Assembly (NCBI GenBank): GCA_039720395.1
Contig: CM077820.1
Location: 54,938,196 to 55,002,195 of the forward strand
Source of the DNA: Liquidambar formosana
Lineage: Eukaryota; Streptophyta; Magnoliopsida; Saxifragales; Altingiaceae
Length of the DNA stretch: 64,000 bases
Reading direction: 5' to 3'
Under the pieces are notes generated by a model. The model was given only the letters and a program-made list of their open reading frames with translations, had not been told where the DNA came from and searched no databases. The position numbers and the translations under genes are program-made. This document shows positions 11,794 to 22,285 of this stretch, piece after piece. Every line of letters begins with the position of its first letter. Positions within the stretch are counted from its first letter, which is position 1.

Positions 11794-12459
11794 GACTATT
11801 TTTCTTCGGGTTAATCATGATTAGTGGGAAGGTAAGATTAAATGCAGGCACTAAAAATAGTAATACGTACATGTGTGGTGGTGTCATTACAATTTGTTGG
11901 CCTTATTAGAAGACCTTTTGCGCACGCGTGGCCACTATAATTGGCAATTACAAATTAGGGTAAAAAGTCAATTAAGTTTTCAATGAAGTTATGAGGTTCT
12001 TTTGGTCTTTTTATTTATTTTTTTTCATTAATAATATCTGATTATGTTCTCATGGGGAATAGGGTTCAACAACTGCGTGCTACTTTTGATATTTAGTACC
12101 ACTATCCTAACGAAAGCGATGGTTAATGGAAGATGACTCCATCATAATCTCTTCAGTATGATTAATCATTTTGGAATAATCTCAAATGGGCCATTTGCAA
12201 CGATCAGAAATTTTTAGGGATGTGCAATTCCACCCGAACCCGACTAAATACGGGTTGGAGTTGATTCGATTTGGGCCTACATTTTTGGGTTGGATGGAAT
12301 TGGAGCAAAGGGAATATAATGAGATTTTAATTGTGAACCACAACGACGAGAGAAAGAAGAGGATAGCGTGCGCACCTCGACTAATCTTTCATTGGGCGTG
12401 ATCTGAAGGGTACAGTCCCTTATATTGGTCTGCTGCTATTTAGAAATAAATTCTTGAAA

Positions 12460-12540
12460 TAATAGAGAATAGAACTCAGGATGTCTAGGTTTACAGCTCA
12501 TCTCGGAACCAACCATCTGAGCTGGCCCTCTTGGGTGATA
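12460..12540 (-). repeat. SINE-like relic between the two copies
   Basis: On the minus strand, CAGCTCAGATGGTTGG followed some 50 bp later by GAGTTCTATTC resembles pol III A and B boxes, as in tRNA-derived plant SINEs. It sits between the two duplication units. No tail or target duplication was identified. Confidence 0.25.
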
Positions 12541-12730
12541 TAAGTTTCATCAAGCGCTAGTGGGTTGTACGGTCTCATCATTATTATTATTATCAAGCTC
12601 GATATTATATTTACACTATCTTATTCCTTCATAAAAGTTCTAATCACATGAGGAAGGCGGCGATCATCTGCACAAATACGACGAGTCTCAATCGTTAATC
12701 CAGAGGGATTACCATATTTACCCTAAGCAA

Positions 12731-13024
12731 TCAATTTTTCCCATCTTCACCATCCTTATCGGCGGCCATATTGTTGGTCGTGGTCCCATGATTGGCATCT
12801 CCTGTGGGCGATGAATCAGTTGGAGTCCCATATATGCACGACTCTTTGGTGATAACATCTCGCGTAGAATCATCATCATTTGCATTAACTTCTGCTAGCT
12901 TTCGGGGAAGCTGATAATCAACTTTCCCCTTCTTTCCCTCCTTCAAAACAAACCTCTTGGCATCACTATGAAGATGTAAGGCTACCAATCCGACCACAAT
13001 TAGAGCTATGAGTAATGTCTTCAT
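12731..13024 (-). CDS. Secreted peptide precursor, copy 2, C-terminus lost
   Basis: Paralogue of the gene at 11227-11592, 97 residues. It has the same signal peptide (MKTLLIALIVVGLVALHLHS), the same charged middle with DANHGT, and the same 5'UTR intron (13136-13032, GTACGT...TACAG). In-frame TGA at 12731 stops it just before the conserved C-terminal block. Past the stop, DNA encoding GKYGNPSG and DDRRLPH can still be read in another frame, after a net two-base length change relative to copy 1. If that block is the active peptide, this copy makes a precursor without its payload. The broken end suggests relaxed selection, but the signal peptide and splice sites are intact. Confidence 0.6.
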   Translation of the reverse strand: MKTLLIALIVVGLVALHLHSDAKRFVLKEGKKGKVDYQLPRKLAEVNANDDDSTRDVITKESCIYGTPTDSSPTGDANHGTTTNNMAADKDGEDGKN

Positions 13025-13199
13025 GATCAATCTGTAACTTAAAAAAAAAAAAAAATTAGTAGTTAATTATTTTTACGAAGAATTTATCATGCAATTACAA
13101 ACCCAAAAATGAAGTGATTAGTGTCCATTGACGTACCTCATTTTCTTTCATCCAAGCAATGTGATGAAGCCGGTGAAATTTTGGGTCTCGATGAAGAGA

Positions 13200-13206
13200 A
13201 TTTATA
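13200..13206 (-). promoter_or_regulatory. TATA box, peptide gene copy 2
   Basis: TATAAAT on the minus strand at the position equivalent to that of copy 1, about 65 bp upstream of the 5'UTR intron donor. Confidence 0.5.
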
Positions 13207-13776
13207 GGTGATTTTTCTTCGGGGTTAATCATGATTAGAGGGAAGGTAATATGTAATGCAGGCACTAAGAATATAAATGCATATGTAGTGGTGTCATTAC
13301 AACTTGACACTATCAAAAAAAAAATGTAGTGGTGTCATTAAAACTTGTTGGGAAGACCTTTTGCGCGTGGCATAAGTAGTTGGTGGCCACTGTAATTGGC
13401 AATTACAAATTAGGGTCAAGATTCAATTAAGTTGCGTTTTAATAATGTTGAGATTTATTTGGTCTTTTTATTAATCCGTATTATAATTTAAATTTGATAT
13501 TTAACCTTACGAGGGTAGTGCAAATGACAAAAGATCAAAAGACTTTAAATTCAAGGTAGGCATGAGGTAGCCACGTCTAGAAAAATTTAAAAAAAATCTT
13601 AATTTTGATTATGTTCTCATGTTAGGGTTTAACAAGCCAATGCTACTTTTCATATTTAGTTCTAATTCTATACTAACGAAAGTATTTTTTATTTTACATT
13701 GGAAGAACATATGACTATCCAAACTCCCACCCAAACTTGGGGTCACCACTAGGCCACAAGTTTTGGTGATGGAAGC

Positions 13777-13982
13777 GGATTTGGATTTGGTGCATTTAGT
13801 CACTTTAAATGCACTATAAAGTTATCGTGCGATGAGCGACATGTGGAGAGAGTTGAGATTGGTTGGGCATGAAATGGTTGTCTCTAATCTTAACCCTCCA
13901 ATCTCAACTCTCTCCACGTGTCGCTCATCGCATGGTAATTTCACGATGCATTTAAAGTGACTAAATGCACTAAATCCACTTC
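13777..13982. mobile_element. Foldback MITE, about 206 bp
   Basis: Almost the whole element is an inverted repeat: the left arm includes GGTGCATTTAGTCACTTTAA and GAGCGACATGTGGAGAGAGT, and both recur reverse-complemented in the right arm. It is flanked by TGATGGAAGC on both sides (13767-13776 and 13983-13992), a 9-10-bp target duplication suggesting the Mutator superfamily. It is absent from duplication copy 1. Confidence 0.8.
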
Positions 13983-14059
13983 TGATGGAAGCATGGCTAT
14001 TAGAGGATGACTTTATCATAATGTCATTAATGTAAAAATTATTATATAATTAATATATA

Positions 14060-14928
14060 GGCTGGCATTATTGCCAGAGAACTTTTTGTTGTTTCCACGG
14101 CATTTTAAAGCCAAAAATATTAATTGACACTTATGCCCTTCAAGTTTTTAGTAACAATATGTCCTGACCACTCTCTAAAACTAAATATTTTCCTTCTCTT
14201 GATTTATATGTATATCTTCTTCATCCCCTCCTCTCCTTCAATTCAACCTTAGAACCCTAACCCTAACTGGACAACATCCATGTAGTTCTCAGACGAACCA
14301 CTGAATCAACTCACTAACTCATCTCACTCTCCTATTATCTCAATTGATCCATGAAGGTCTTGAGCCATTTGTTCATGATTGGGCTTTTGTCAGATTGATG
14401 ACATAATACTTGTCGAACAATGGGATCTTATTGTTGAACAAGTACTTGCTTAGAAATCTTGGTCGACTTAAATGATGGGTTTGTGTGAACGGTAAAAGAA
14501 TGGAGTTGCAAATAGTGGGTAAGGTTTACTGCTGCAGGAGTTGCAACGGCTTGCTACCGTCAATGGAGGTGGATCCCCTACTAAATGTGAACTTGTCTCT
14601 CCCCTAAATCTCTATTCTTTCACTCTTTTCTATATATAAAAATAAAAGGTTTATGTTAATGGAGGTGATGAGTTTAGCGGAGATGGTGATTTGAATGGGT
14701 TTTGAATTAATGGTGAGTTATAGAATTGGATTTTGCCTGGAGTTTTGGGTTTAGATTGCGTGCTTCCTTCTCGGTTGTGACGCCATATTGTCATTAAAGG
14801 TTGTCTACTGAAATGATGCGGGAAGACAGTAAAGAGAGATTATAATGAAGGGCAAAAGTGTCTATTAACAATTTTGGCATTTAGATTGCCGTGGAAACAT
14901 AAAAAAAGGCTCTAGCAATAACGCCACC
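14060..14928. mobile_element. Mutator-like element with long TIRs, 869 bp
   Basis: About 80-bp terminal inverted repeats start GGCTGGCATTATTGCC on the left; the right end reverse-complemented starts GGTGGCGTTATTGCT. Both arms share GTTTCCACGGCA and a GACACTT.TGCCCTT block. A perfect 9-bp target duplication TAATATATA flanks it (14051-14059, 14929-14937), the Mutator signature. No transposase is present. The interior holds AACCCTAACCCTAAC near 14253-14267 and sequence I cannot assign, which could be captured host DNA. Absent from duplication copy 1. Confidence 0.85.
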
Positions 14929-14982
14929 TAATATATATCTTGGTATTAATCTCAATGGGCCACTTGCAATGGAAAGAAATTT

Positions 14983-16280
14983 GGGGGCCTCTATTGACAC
15001 CCCAAGACTTTCTTTTCATCCCTTGGAATGGCAATGGGGCAGGTCGACCATATACCATCCCCGACCCTAACATTGAAACCATAAGACTAATCCCGCCCCT
15101 AAACCCGACGGGGCATAGAAACTAAGAATCATCCCTGACCTTGTGGCTTTCCAGGAAACCATCCCCGCTCTGCCCCGCCCCGCCCAACCCAAGCAAATTT
15201 TTTTTTTTTTTAGCCCAATTTTTACAAATACAAGATAAACATAGATAGATCTGGTGTAGATCTGCGAGAGGAACCACGGCGAAAAGAACCACAGCGATAG
15301 ACGGCAAGAAACATAGGCAGATCTGGCGAGAAGAACCACGGCGAGAGACACCACGACAAGTCATAGGCAGTTCTAGTGAGAGGAACCACGGCGAGAGACA
15401 CCACGGCGAGAGACAACGAGAGACACCACGGCGAGAGACGGCGAAGTCTGTGAGACCGTGACGCAACACTCAGCAGACGACGGACGGCGGACGATGAGGC
15501 ACTGCCAAAATGAGGGTGAATTACCACTGGTGAGTGGTGTTGCATGACGTGAGGGAGGGAGAGAGTGTCTGAACAAGGGAGACTCGAAGAGACCAAAAAA
15601 GAAGGTGAGGGATCTAAGTGGAGTAGGAAGGGGCAGCTAGGGTTTTTTGGGTTAAAAGGCTTAAACTTATAGGTTATATATATATATAAGGGTAAAAGTG
15701 TAAAATGATAGACGAGGTGGGGCAGGTCTACGGATCGGTTCTATGGGTCGGGACTACTAAATACCAAAACCGAACCGCACCCGATGAAAAATTAAAAAAA
15801 AAAACCCATACCCAAACTGAGAACTGAAATTTTTTTAAAAAAAACCCGCTTCTATGAGGGCGGGGCGGGGCGGGGCTCTTATGGGGCAGGTCAAAATTGC
15901 CATCCCTATTCATCCCTCACTTATTTTACATTTTAAGGTTTTATGAAAAATATAAAAGGTTTTTATAAAAATCGGACTCGCGATCTAGTAAAAAACATCA
16001 TTTTGAAAAATTTTGTAGAAGAAAGTTTTTCCAAAATATATTATTTAAATAGAATTTTTTGCTATTTACAACCTTTGTTTCATAAATGGTTAAAAAGTCC
16101 ATTTAAACGATAAATTTTTGAAAAATTTATTTTACAAAATTGTTCAAAATAATGTTTTCTAGTAAATTATGTAATCAATTTTTATGAAAATCTTTTATAT
16201 TTTTCATAAAACTTTAAAATATAAAATAAATAGTGGATGAAAAGCAAGTTTTGGGTGCCAAATTGCCAATAGAGGCCCCC
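14983..16280. mobile_element. Mutator-like MITE interrupted by a hAT-like element
   Basis: The termini are GGGGGCCTCTATTG and its reverse complement, flanked by the 9-bp duplication AAGAAATTT (14974-14982, 16281-16289). The outer sequence (14983-15014 and 15918-16280, about 400 bp) matches the 384-bp element at 56119-56502 along its length, including 'aaaaatcgg', 'gaaagtttttccaaaat' and 'tggttaaaaagt'. The inner 15024-15908 is a separate, later insertion. Duplication copy 1 shows the empty site at 12205-12213. Confidence 0.85.
15024..15908. mobile_element. Nested hAT-like element, GC-rich, about 885 bp
   Basis: It begins TGGAATGGCAAT and ends with the complement of TAGGGATGGCAAT. It is flanked by TCATCCCT on both sides (15016-15023, 15910-15917), an 8-bp duplication as in hAT elements. 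The interior is unlike its surroundings: degenerate tandem copies of 'accacggcgagagacacc' at about 15265-15440, and GGGGCGGGG runs at 15859-15876. Minus-strand open frames over it are compositional and show no transposase. Confidence 0.75.
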
Positions 16281-16781
16281 AAGAAATTTTTAGGAAGTGC
16301 AAACCCAACTTGAGCCCAATTCAACTTGAGCCCAATGAAACACGGGTTGGGTTTGATTCGACTCGGGCTTAAGCTTTTTGGGTTGCGTTAACAGTGGCCC
16401 ATAGCACTTATATCCAATTCGACCCCAAAAAAGAAGGGGACACCCTCATTGCAGCTTTTCTATTTGGATAATGCACCTATTATTCATTGCCTCACCAAAA
16501 AATATCGAACCAAACCATTTCTCCATCACAAAAAAATAAAAATAAAAAAATTGAAAAATCAACTTCCCATTCAATCTGCCAGACCCCCAAATTTTCCACA
16601 TTCAGAAGCAATTCTCAAAAAGACAACATGAGAACACCCTGAATGCAAACAAATTTTACCCAAATTCGAAGGGCAATTTCGTCCCAACACAATCCTATGT
16701 AATCAAAACCTCTCCCCGCCACTCACACACAAGAACCACACTGCTCTCAAGAGAGAGAGGGAGTTAGAGAGAGAAAGAGAC

Positions 16782-19700
16782 ATGGCATTGAGACTGGTTT
16801 CACCTTCTCCTTCTTCTTCTTCTCTCTCACAACCAAACACGCTCTTCTTCTTCTCGTTCAACTCCACACTGATCCCGAGTCGGAGCTTTCTCATCCAACA
16901 CCGGTGGAAAGACCACGTGCTCTCAGTCCGACGGAGTACGGTGACTGTGAAGGCGTGTGTGAAACTAGAAGAGAAGAATGTCGAAGGAACTTCTGGAAGC
17001 GAGTGGGGAAAGGTTTCGGCGGTCTTATTCGACATGGACGGAGTATTGTGCAACAGCGAGGAGCCTTCCCGGCGGGCGGCGGTCGACGTTTTCGCAGAAA
17101 TGGGCGTCGAAGTCACCGTCGATGATTTCGTTCCGTTCACGGGAACAGGTAAGGTCCTGGTTCGATTCACTGTGAAAATGATATCATAAATATATATATT
17201 ACTTGGAAACTACAATGCCTGAATTTCAGTTTGCTTGGATTCAGAAATGTGGTATGATTTATATAGCTGATTTCACCTAAATTCCTAGATGCCAACACAG
17301 TTACAACATTTTCCATCTGAAATTCGATAAAAAATGCAATATGTTCTGTGCGCTACTGCGCTCACATGTGTGGTTAGGGACTCCTGCTGGGGCATTTTAT
17401 TGATTGCATAGCTGCTTAAATTTTCAGATGACTTGCTGAGGCATTAGATAATTTTTAAATTTAGCGTAAAAGGTTATGCATTGCTATAGTTCTCTGTGGT
17501 ATTACAAGGACTGTTGCTAAGTCCACCGGATGAATCAACTGGATTCATCGGCTGGCTGACGGGGCATTCACTTTTTCAATGTAATCTCACCCGTTAGATG
17601 AAGCCGGTAGCTTTAGTATTTTCTTATTAAAATGGTAAGTGTAGAGCGTTTGTCAATGCTATGGGAGGGTATAAGGCATGAAACATTTTTTATTATACAA
17701 TTTGACAGAAAAATCCACCAGTTGCGAATGGGGCCTTGAATTGATCAGTTGATCTTATGCCATTAGTTGGGGCGGTGGCTCCGATTGTCCTCACTAGCCT
17801 TGTTTGAGATGATAGATTTAAATCATCGAATGTTGTTTATGACACAAGATTGAATTCAATTCAACTCAAAAAAACCTAAATTCCTTAATTCTATTACATG
17901 GGACTCACATTGTATTCATTTCAGCATTGGGTTTTCACATGTCATGAGTTTGATTGACTAGCTTACCTAAAATGTAATTCAGCTATCTCTTTAAGGAGAA
18001 GCTTTAATTTTAATTTAGATGTATTACAATTTTGCAACCTTGTGTGAGTCATTATGCATGTGATGTATCAGTATCCTGATTTGTTGCAAGTGTACAAAGG
18101 TTTTTATCTATTTATTTATTTATTTTAAGAGTAATTATTTGAAACCTTATTTTAATTATTTTGTTACATTTTTCGCAAATGAACTAGGTGAAGCAAACTT
18201 TTTAGGGGGTGTTGCTTCTGTGAAGGGAGTTCAGGGATTCAATACTGAGGCAGCAAAGAAGAGGTTTTTTGAGATATATCTTGATAAGGTGATTGAACTA
18301 CTATGTTTGATCATTTCAGAACATATACTGCAATGGGAAAATTTGTTCAAATGGTCCTACTTTCTAGGTCTTTGGTTGTCACTAGTTCCAAAACTTTCTT
18401 TGTTTCTTGTAGTATGCAAAACCAAATTCTGGAATAGGATTTCCTGGGGGCACTTGAACTCATTACTCAGGTATATAAACCAATGACTCATAAGTGATGT
18501 GTTATTGTTTTGCGGCTGCATTGATTGATTTTATAATTTAATGCTGCTGTTTAATAGTGTAAAAGCAATGGCCTGAAAGTTGCTGTTGCATCTAGTGCTG
18601 ATCGAATCAAGGTTGATGCCAATTTAGCTGCTGCTGGTTTATCATTGTCAATGTAAGCTTAAATAATAATGCACTAGTGGTTTTTTTTTTTTTTTTTTCA
18701 TAATTATTATTATTATTTTTTTATGAAATAGTTTTAAAATATTATAATATCCAATTTATACCTTTTGATTTTGGCATGTTGCTGCAATTAGCACCGAGAT
18801 GATTATATGCTTTTTGAGTTCAGTTTCCATAATCAAGTTTTTAAACTTCAACTTTGCCTTAATCTCCATTCAACCCAGGCCACTGGAAGTTTTTAAAACT
18901 AAATATCATTATAGGTATTCAATGTTTTAATTTTACTAAAAGTTAAATATTGGTTTTGTGCAAAAGTAGAATTTCTTGAGATTCTAAACACTGTAATAGT
19001 TCATTTCAGATATTTTAAGCATCAATGTACTGTAGATGGTAGGTTTAGGGTGCACAACTACTGAATAATGAGTATTTATGAAATGTCGAACATCATTCTG
19101 TTTCAGTTAATAAACTCAAATAACACTTATATCTATAAACTAAAATTTTCACATTGTCACAACTTGTGTCCTCATTCGGTTTAATGACGTTTTTGGTTTA
19201 AAATGATCGATAAATAATTCTCTAAAGTTAGTACTTTTTTGTTTTTTCTTCTTTTTTATTTTATTTCACTTTTTGAGTTTTAGTTTTTTTTTTTTGGGTA
19301 GAATATTTTTTTAATATTGAATGACATTTGTATATATTTCTATGCTTAGTTGTGAGTTATAAATATTTTTTAGTAGTTTTTCTAATTTCCTTTTACATGT
19401 TTTACCCTAAATTGCATTTACTAATACGGGATACCAACTTATGTCAGGATTTACTTTCTACTCTAGCATAATTAAACTAAATATGTGTTCTTTAAAAAAA
19501 ATATTATTCTAATTACTTATTACAAATGTATAGCTATTAAAAAATTAAAGACATTTAAATCAAAATTCTGCAGAGAAGGATGTATAAAATTTGCTAAATG
19601 TGTTCTTTTGAAAAAACACTAGTGTCATAAAGTGTTAAATTGCCTTGTGCATATACTGGCTCTGGGAATCAAAGATTATGCATGAACTTTGTCAAATTGA

Positions 19701-22254
19701 AACCATGGTTAAATCGTGCTATTCCATCATTTTTTCTACAGATCCCTTATCTTTTCATTTCATTCGGACATCTCTTGTTGTTTTTAAGGGAAATAAATAG
19801 CATTTTCCATTGATGTGTATATTTGACTGTTGAGATTTGAACTTTGAGGTTTGTGTACCTTATGGGTACCTGATGGGAAGGGCTGATATTTTATATGTTC
19901 GAAAGAGCATAAAATAACATGGTAACAAAAAACTTAAAAGTTCACTTTTGGGAATAGTGATACATTTATTTCGTATAGGGATCCTTAAGATGGTTACTGC
20001 ACCTGTAATTTCACCTTTTCAACTGCATCAGAGGTTTATTTTGATCTTATTGTTTTGTCAGTTTCTTTTTATCAGGTTTGATGCTGTTGTGTCTGCTGAT
20101 GCTTTTGAGAATTTGAAACCTGCTCCTGATATTTTTTTAGCCGCGTCGAAGATCTTGAATGTACCTCCTAGTGAGGTATGCTAGCAGATCCCATAATGTT
20201 AATCCTCTTTACCACATCAGTAGCAAAGCGAATTTGTTTTGCTTTTTTGTTTTTGTTTGTTTTTCGTTTGACTTGAACAAGTTGTTGTATATGGCTGAAA
20301 TTGTGCTTACGCTCTAGAAAACTTAGTATATGTCTATCAACTTTACCACGGATTATTCCTTGAAGCTGTAACTGTATGGTTAATTTGGTTTATTCTTCTA
20401 TATGAAGAGGTTCCCTGGATCATGTTATGGGATTCTAGTAACTTTTATTTAGTTGAATTTCTATGTGCATTTTTTTCCAGCTCCTCGGCACTTCTTTGTT
20501 TTGTGGAATTCCTGTGAAGCTTTCATTGTCATAGTCTTTGGTCTCTTGACATCTAGACGGTTTTAGCTGAAATTTCAGTTGCGATTTTGTTTATAATCAA
20601 TTTTAGTTATAGTAATGAATGATTTTATGACTTCTTTTCCCCAGTGTGTTGTTATTGAAGATGCACTAGCTGGAGTGCAAGCAGCCAAAGCCGCAGACAT
20701 GAGGTAATCAGCAAATACTACACATATTTTCTGTTGCTATTTGGTGCTTATTGCATATTCACATTCCATATATGGTTTGAATGCATGTTTCAAGAAATGA
20801 GTTCGACTTGAATACCTTTCTTTTAGCTTGTACCTATGTGTTGCCTTAGTCACTTGGGCACTGCTTTTGTGTAATATTGTTTGTTCTCTTCTCGTTACTT
20901 CTATGGATAATGTTACTTTTATTGAATGTTAATAATCTTTCCGCTGCTTGCAGATGTATAGCTGTGACAACAACATTGTCGGAAGAGACTCTAAAAACAG
21001 CTAGCCCATCACTTATCAGAAAGGAGATAGGAAGTGTTTCGGTTCATGATATTCTCAGTGGTGGCTCTGGTTGCCATAGTATGTTGTCCTGAGAATATAC
21101 TGCGAATGTCTTTGTGTACCATTGATAGCGAATGCTGAAATCACACTTTGTGCCATTTCTTAAAGAACTATGAGGAAGACTTATTTTCTTGTAATGCGTG
21201 TTAATATGTATTGGAAGTTTCTTTTATTTGCTGCTAGAGTGTACTCTATAGTGCCAATTAATTGATTATTTAATCTTTACTTTCAAGTGCTAGGTAGGAT
21301 GGCAAGGAAAAAGCTTACATATAGTAGTAATGATAATAGTTTTAGCTAGTTCTTTCTGGTTGATGGTTAAAACTTAAAATGAATTATTTTTGGGCACAAC
21401 CAGATCTAATGCAGACAAACTATTGCAGATGAGACGATGCAGGGACCTCAGGTTGTTAATTCTTTTGCACAAGCTTCACCAGCAATGCTCAGAGAAATAA
21501 TAGATGGTCGATCAACCGAGGATACATATTCTACCACTGACAAGGTCTTCTCAATTGCGTGGTAAGACAGGTTCTATATCCAGAAAATTTTCGTCGAATC
21601 CTTTGGATTAATCACATCATCTCTTTTTCATATTACTAAATTAGAAATTTATTTTTGTGTCCCAAGAAATAAATTTGATGTGCTTGTTACTTGCTGGTTA
21701 TATTATTTTGTTTGAATTGCATAGATATCTGAGGCAGCATTATTGAGGAATTTTTTTAGGTCATTTAGTGGGATTACTTTATCTTGAGGTTGCAGAAATA
21801 ATTTATGGACAGGTTGCAGGGTTCTAGGCGAGATATTTTGAGATATGGAAGTTTGGGCATTGCCATTTCTTGTCTTTTCTTCACCATTACAAACTGGAAG
21901 GTATAATTGGCTAAATTAAAAGGAATGCCAAAGATTTCACTTATTTCAAATTTGCGTTGATTCTCAGCATTGTAATCTTGAGTGACTATGAATATGTCTA
22001 GCTGATGTTTGGATGTTATTTTTATCTTTTTCATTTTAGTGCTTAGATGTATATGGAATTCGCTATGTCTTGCAGGCAATGCAATATGCATCTCCTAAGG
22101 CTATTTGGAATATGTTATTTGGACTTTACAGTCCAACTTTTGAACAAAATGAAGGTACGGATAGTTGTCATTAATAATTTCCTTCTGGTTATGCTGTCTC
22201 TTTATTTCCTCCAGTGTAATTTGTTCTCACCTTTTTTGTTGATGAAGTATAGCT

Positions 22255-22285
<31 letters not shown>

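Larger units (their letters stand above)
11150..12310. repeat. Tandem duplication, copy 1 (without insertions)
   Basis: This copy aligns with 12575-16390 along its whole length: the secreted-peptide gene, its 5'UTR intron, the TATA region, the 'ggcaattacaaattaggg' block, 'gattatgttctcatg', 'ctaacgaaag', and the 'ctcaa.tgggcca.ttgcaa' block. Copy 1 lacks the three mobile elements found in copy 2 and keeps an uninterrupted target (CAGAAATTT, 12205-12213) where copy 2 has the largest insertion. The outer limits are approximate. Confidence 0.8.
12575..16390. repeat. Tandem duplication, copy 2 (with insertions)
   Basis: Second unit of the duplication. It is expanded from about 1.2 to 3.8 kb by elements at 13777-13982, 14060-14928 and 14983-16280, each flanked by its own target duplication. 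After 16280 the homology to copy 1 resumes ('aagaaatttttagga.gtgcaa', then the GGGTTGG..TTGATTCGA block). Confidence 0.8.

Noticed and set aside
15067..15596. Overlapping minus-strand frames of 67-124 residues
   Set aside because: They lie in the GC-rich tandem motif of the nested hAT-like element; three frames are open at once and none resembles a protein family.
16703..17170. 155-residue minus-strand frame
   Set aside because: It is the antisense shadow of SOQ1 exon 1, which has clear transit-peptide and HAD signatures.
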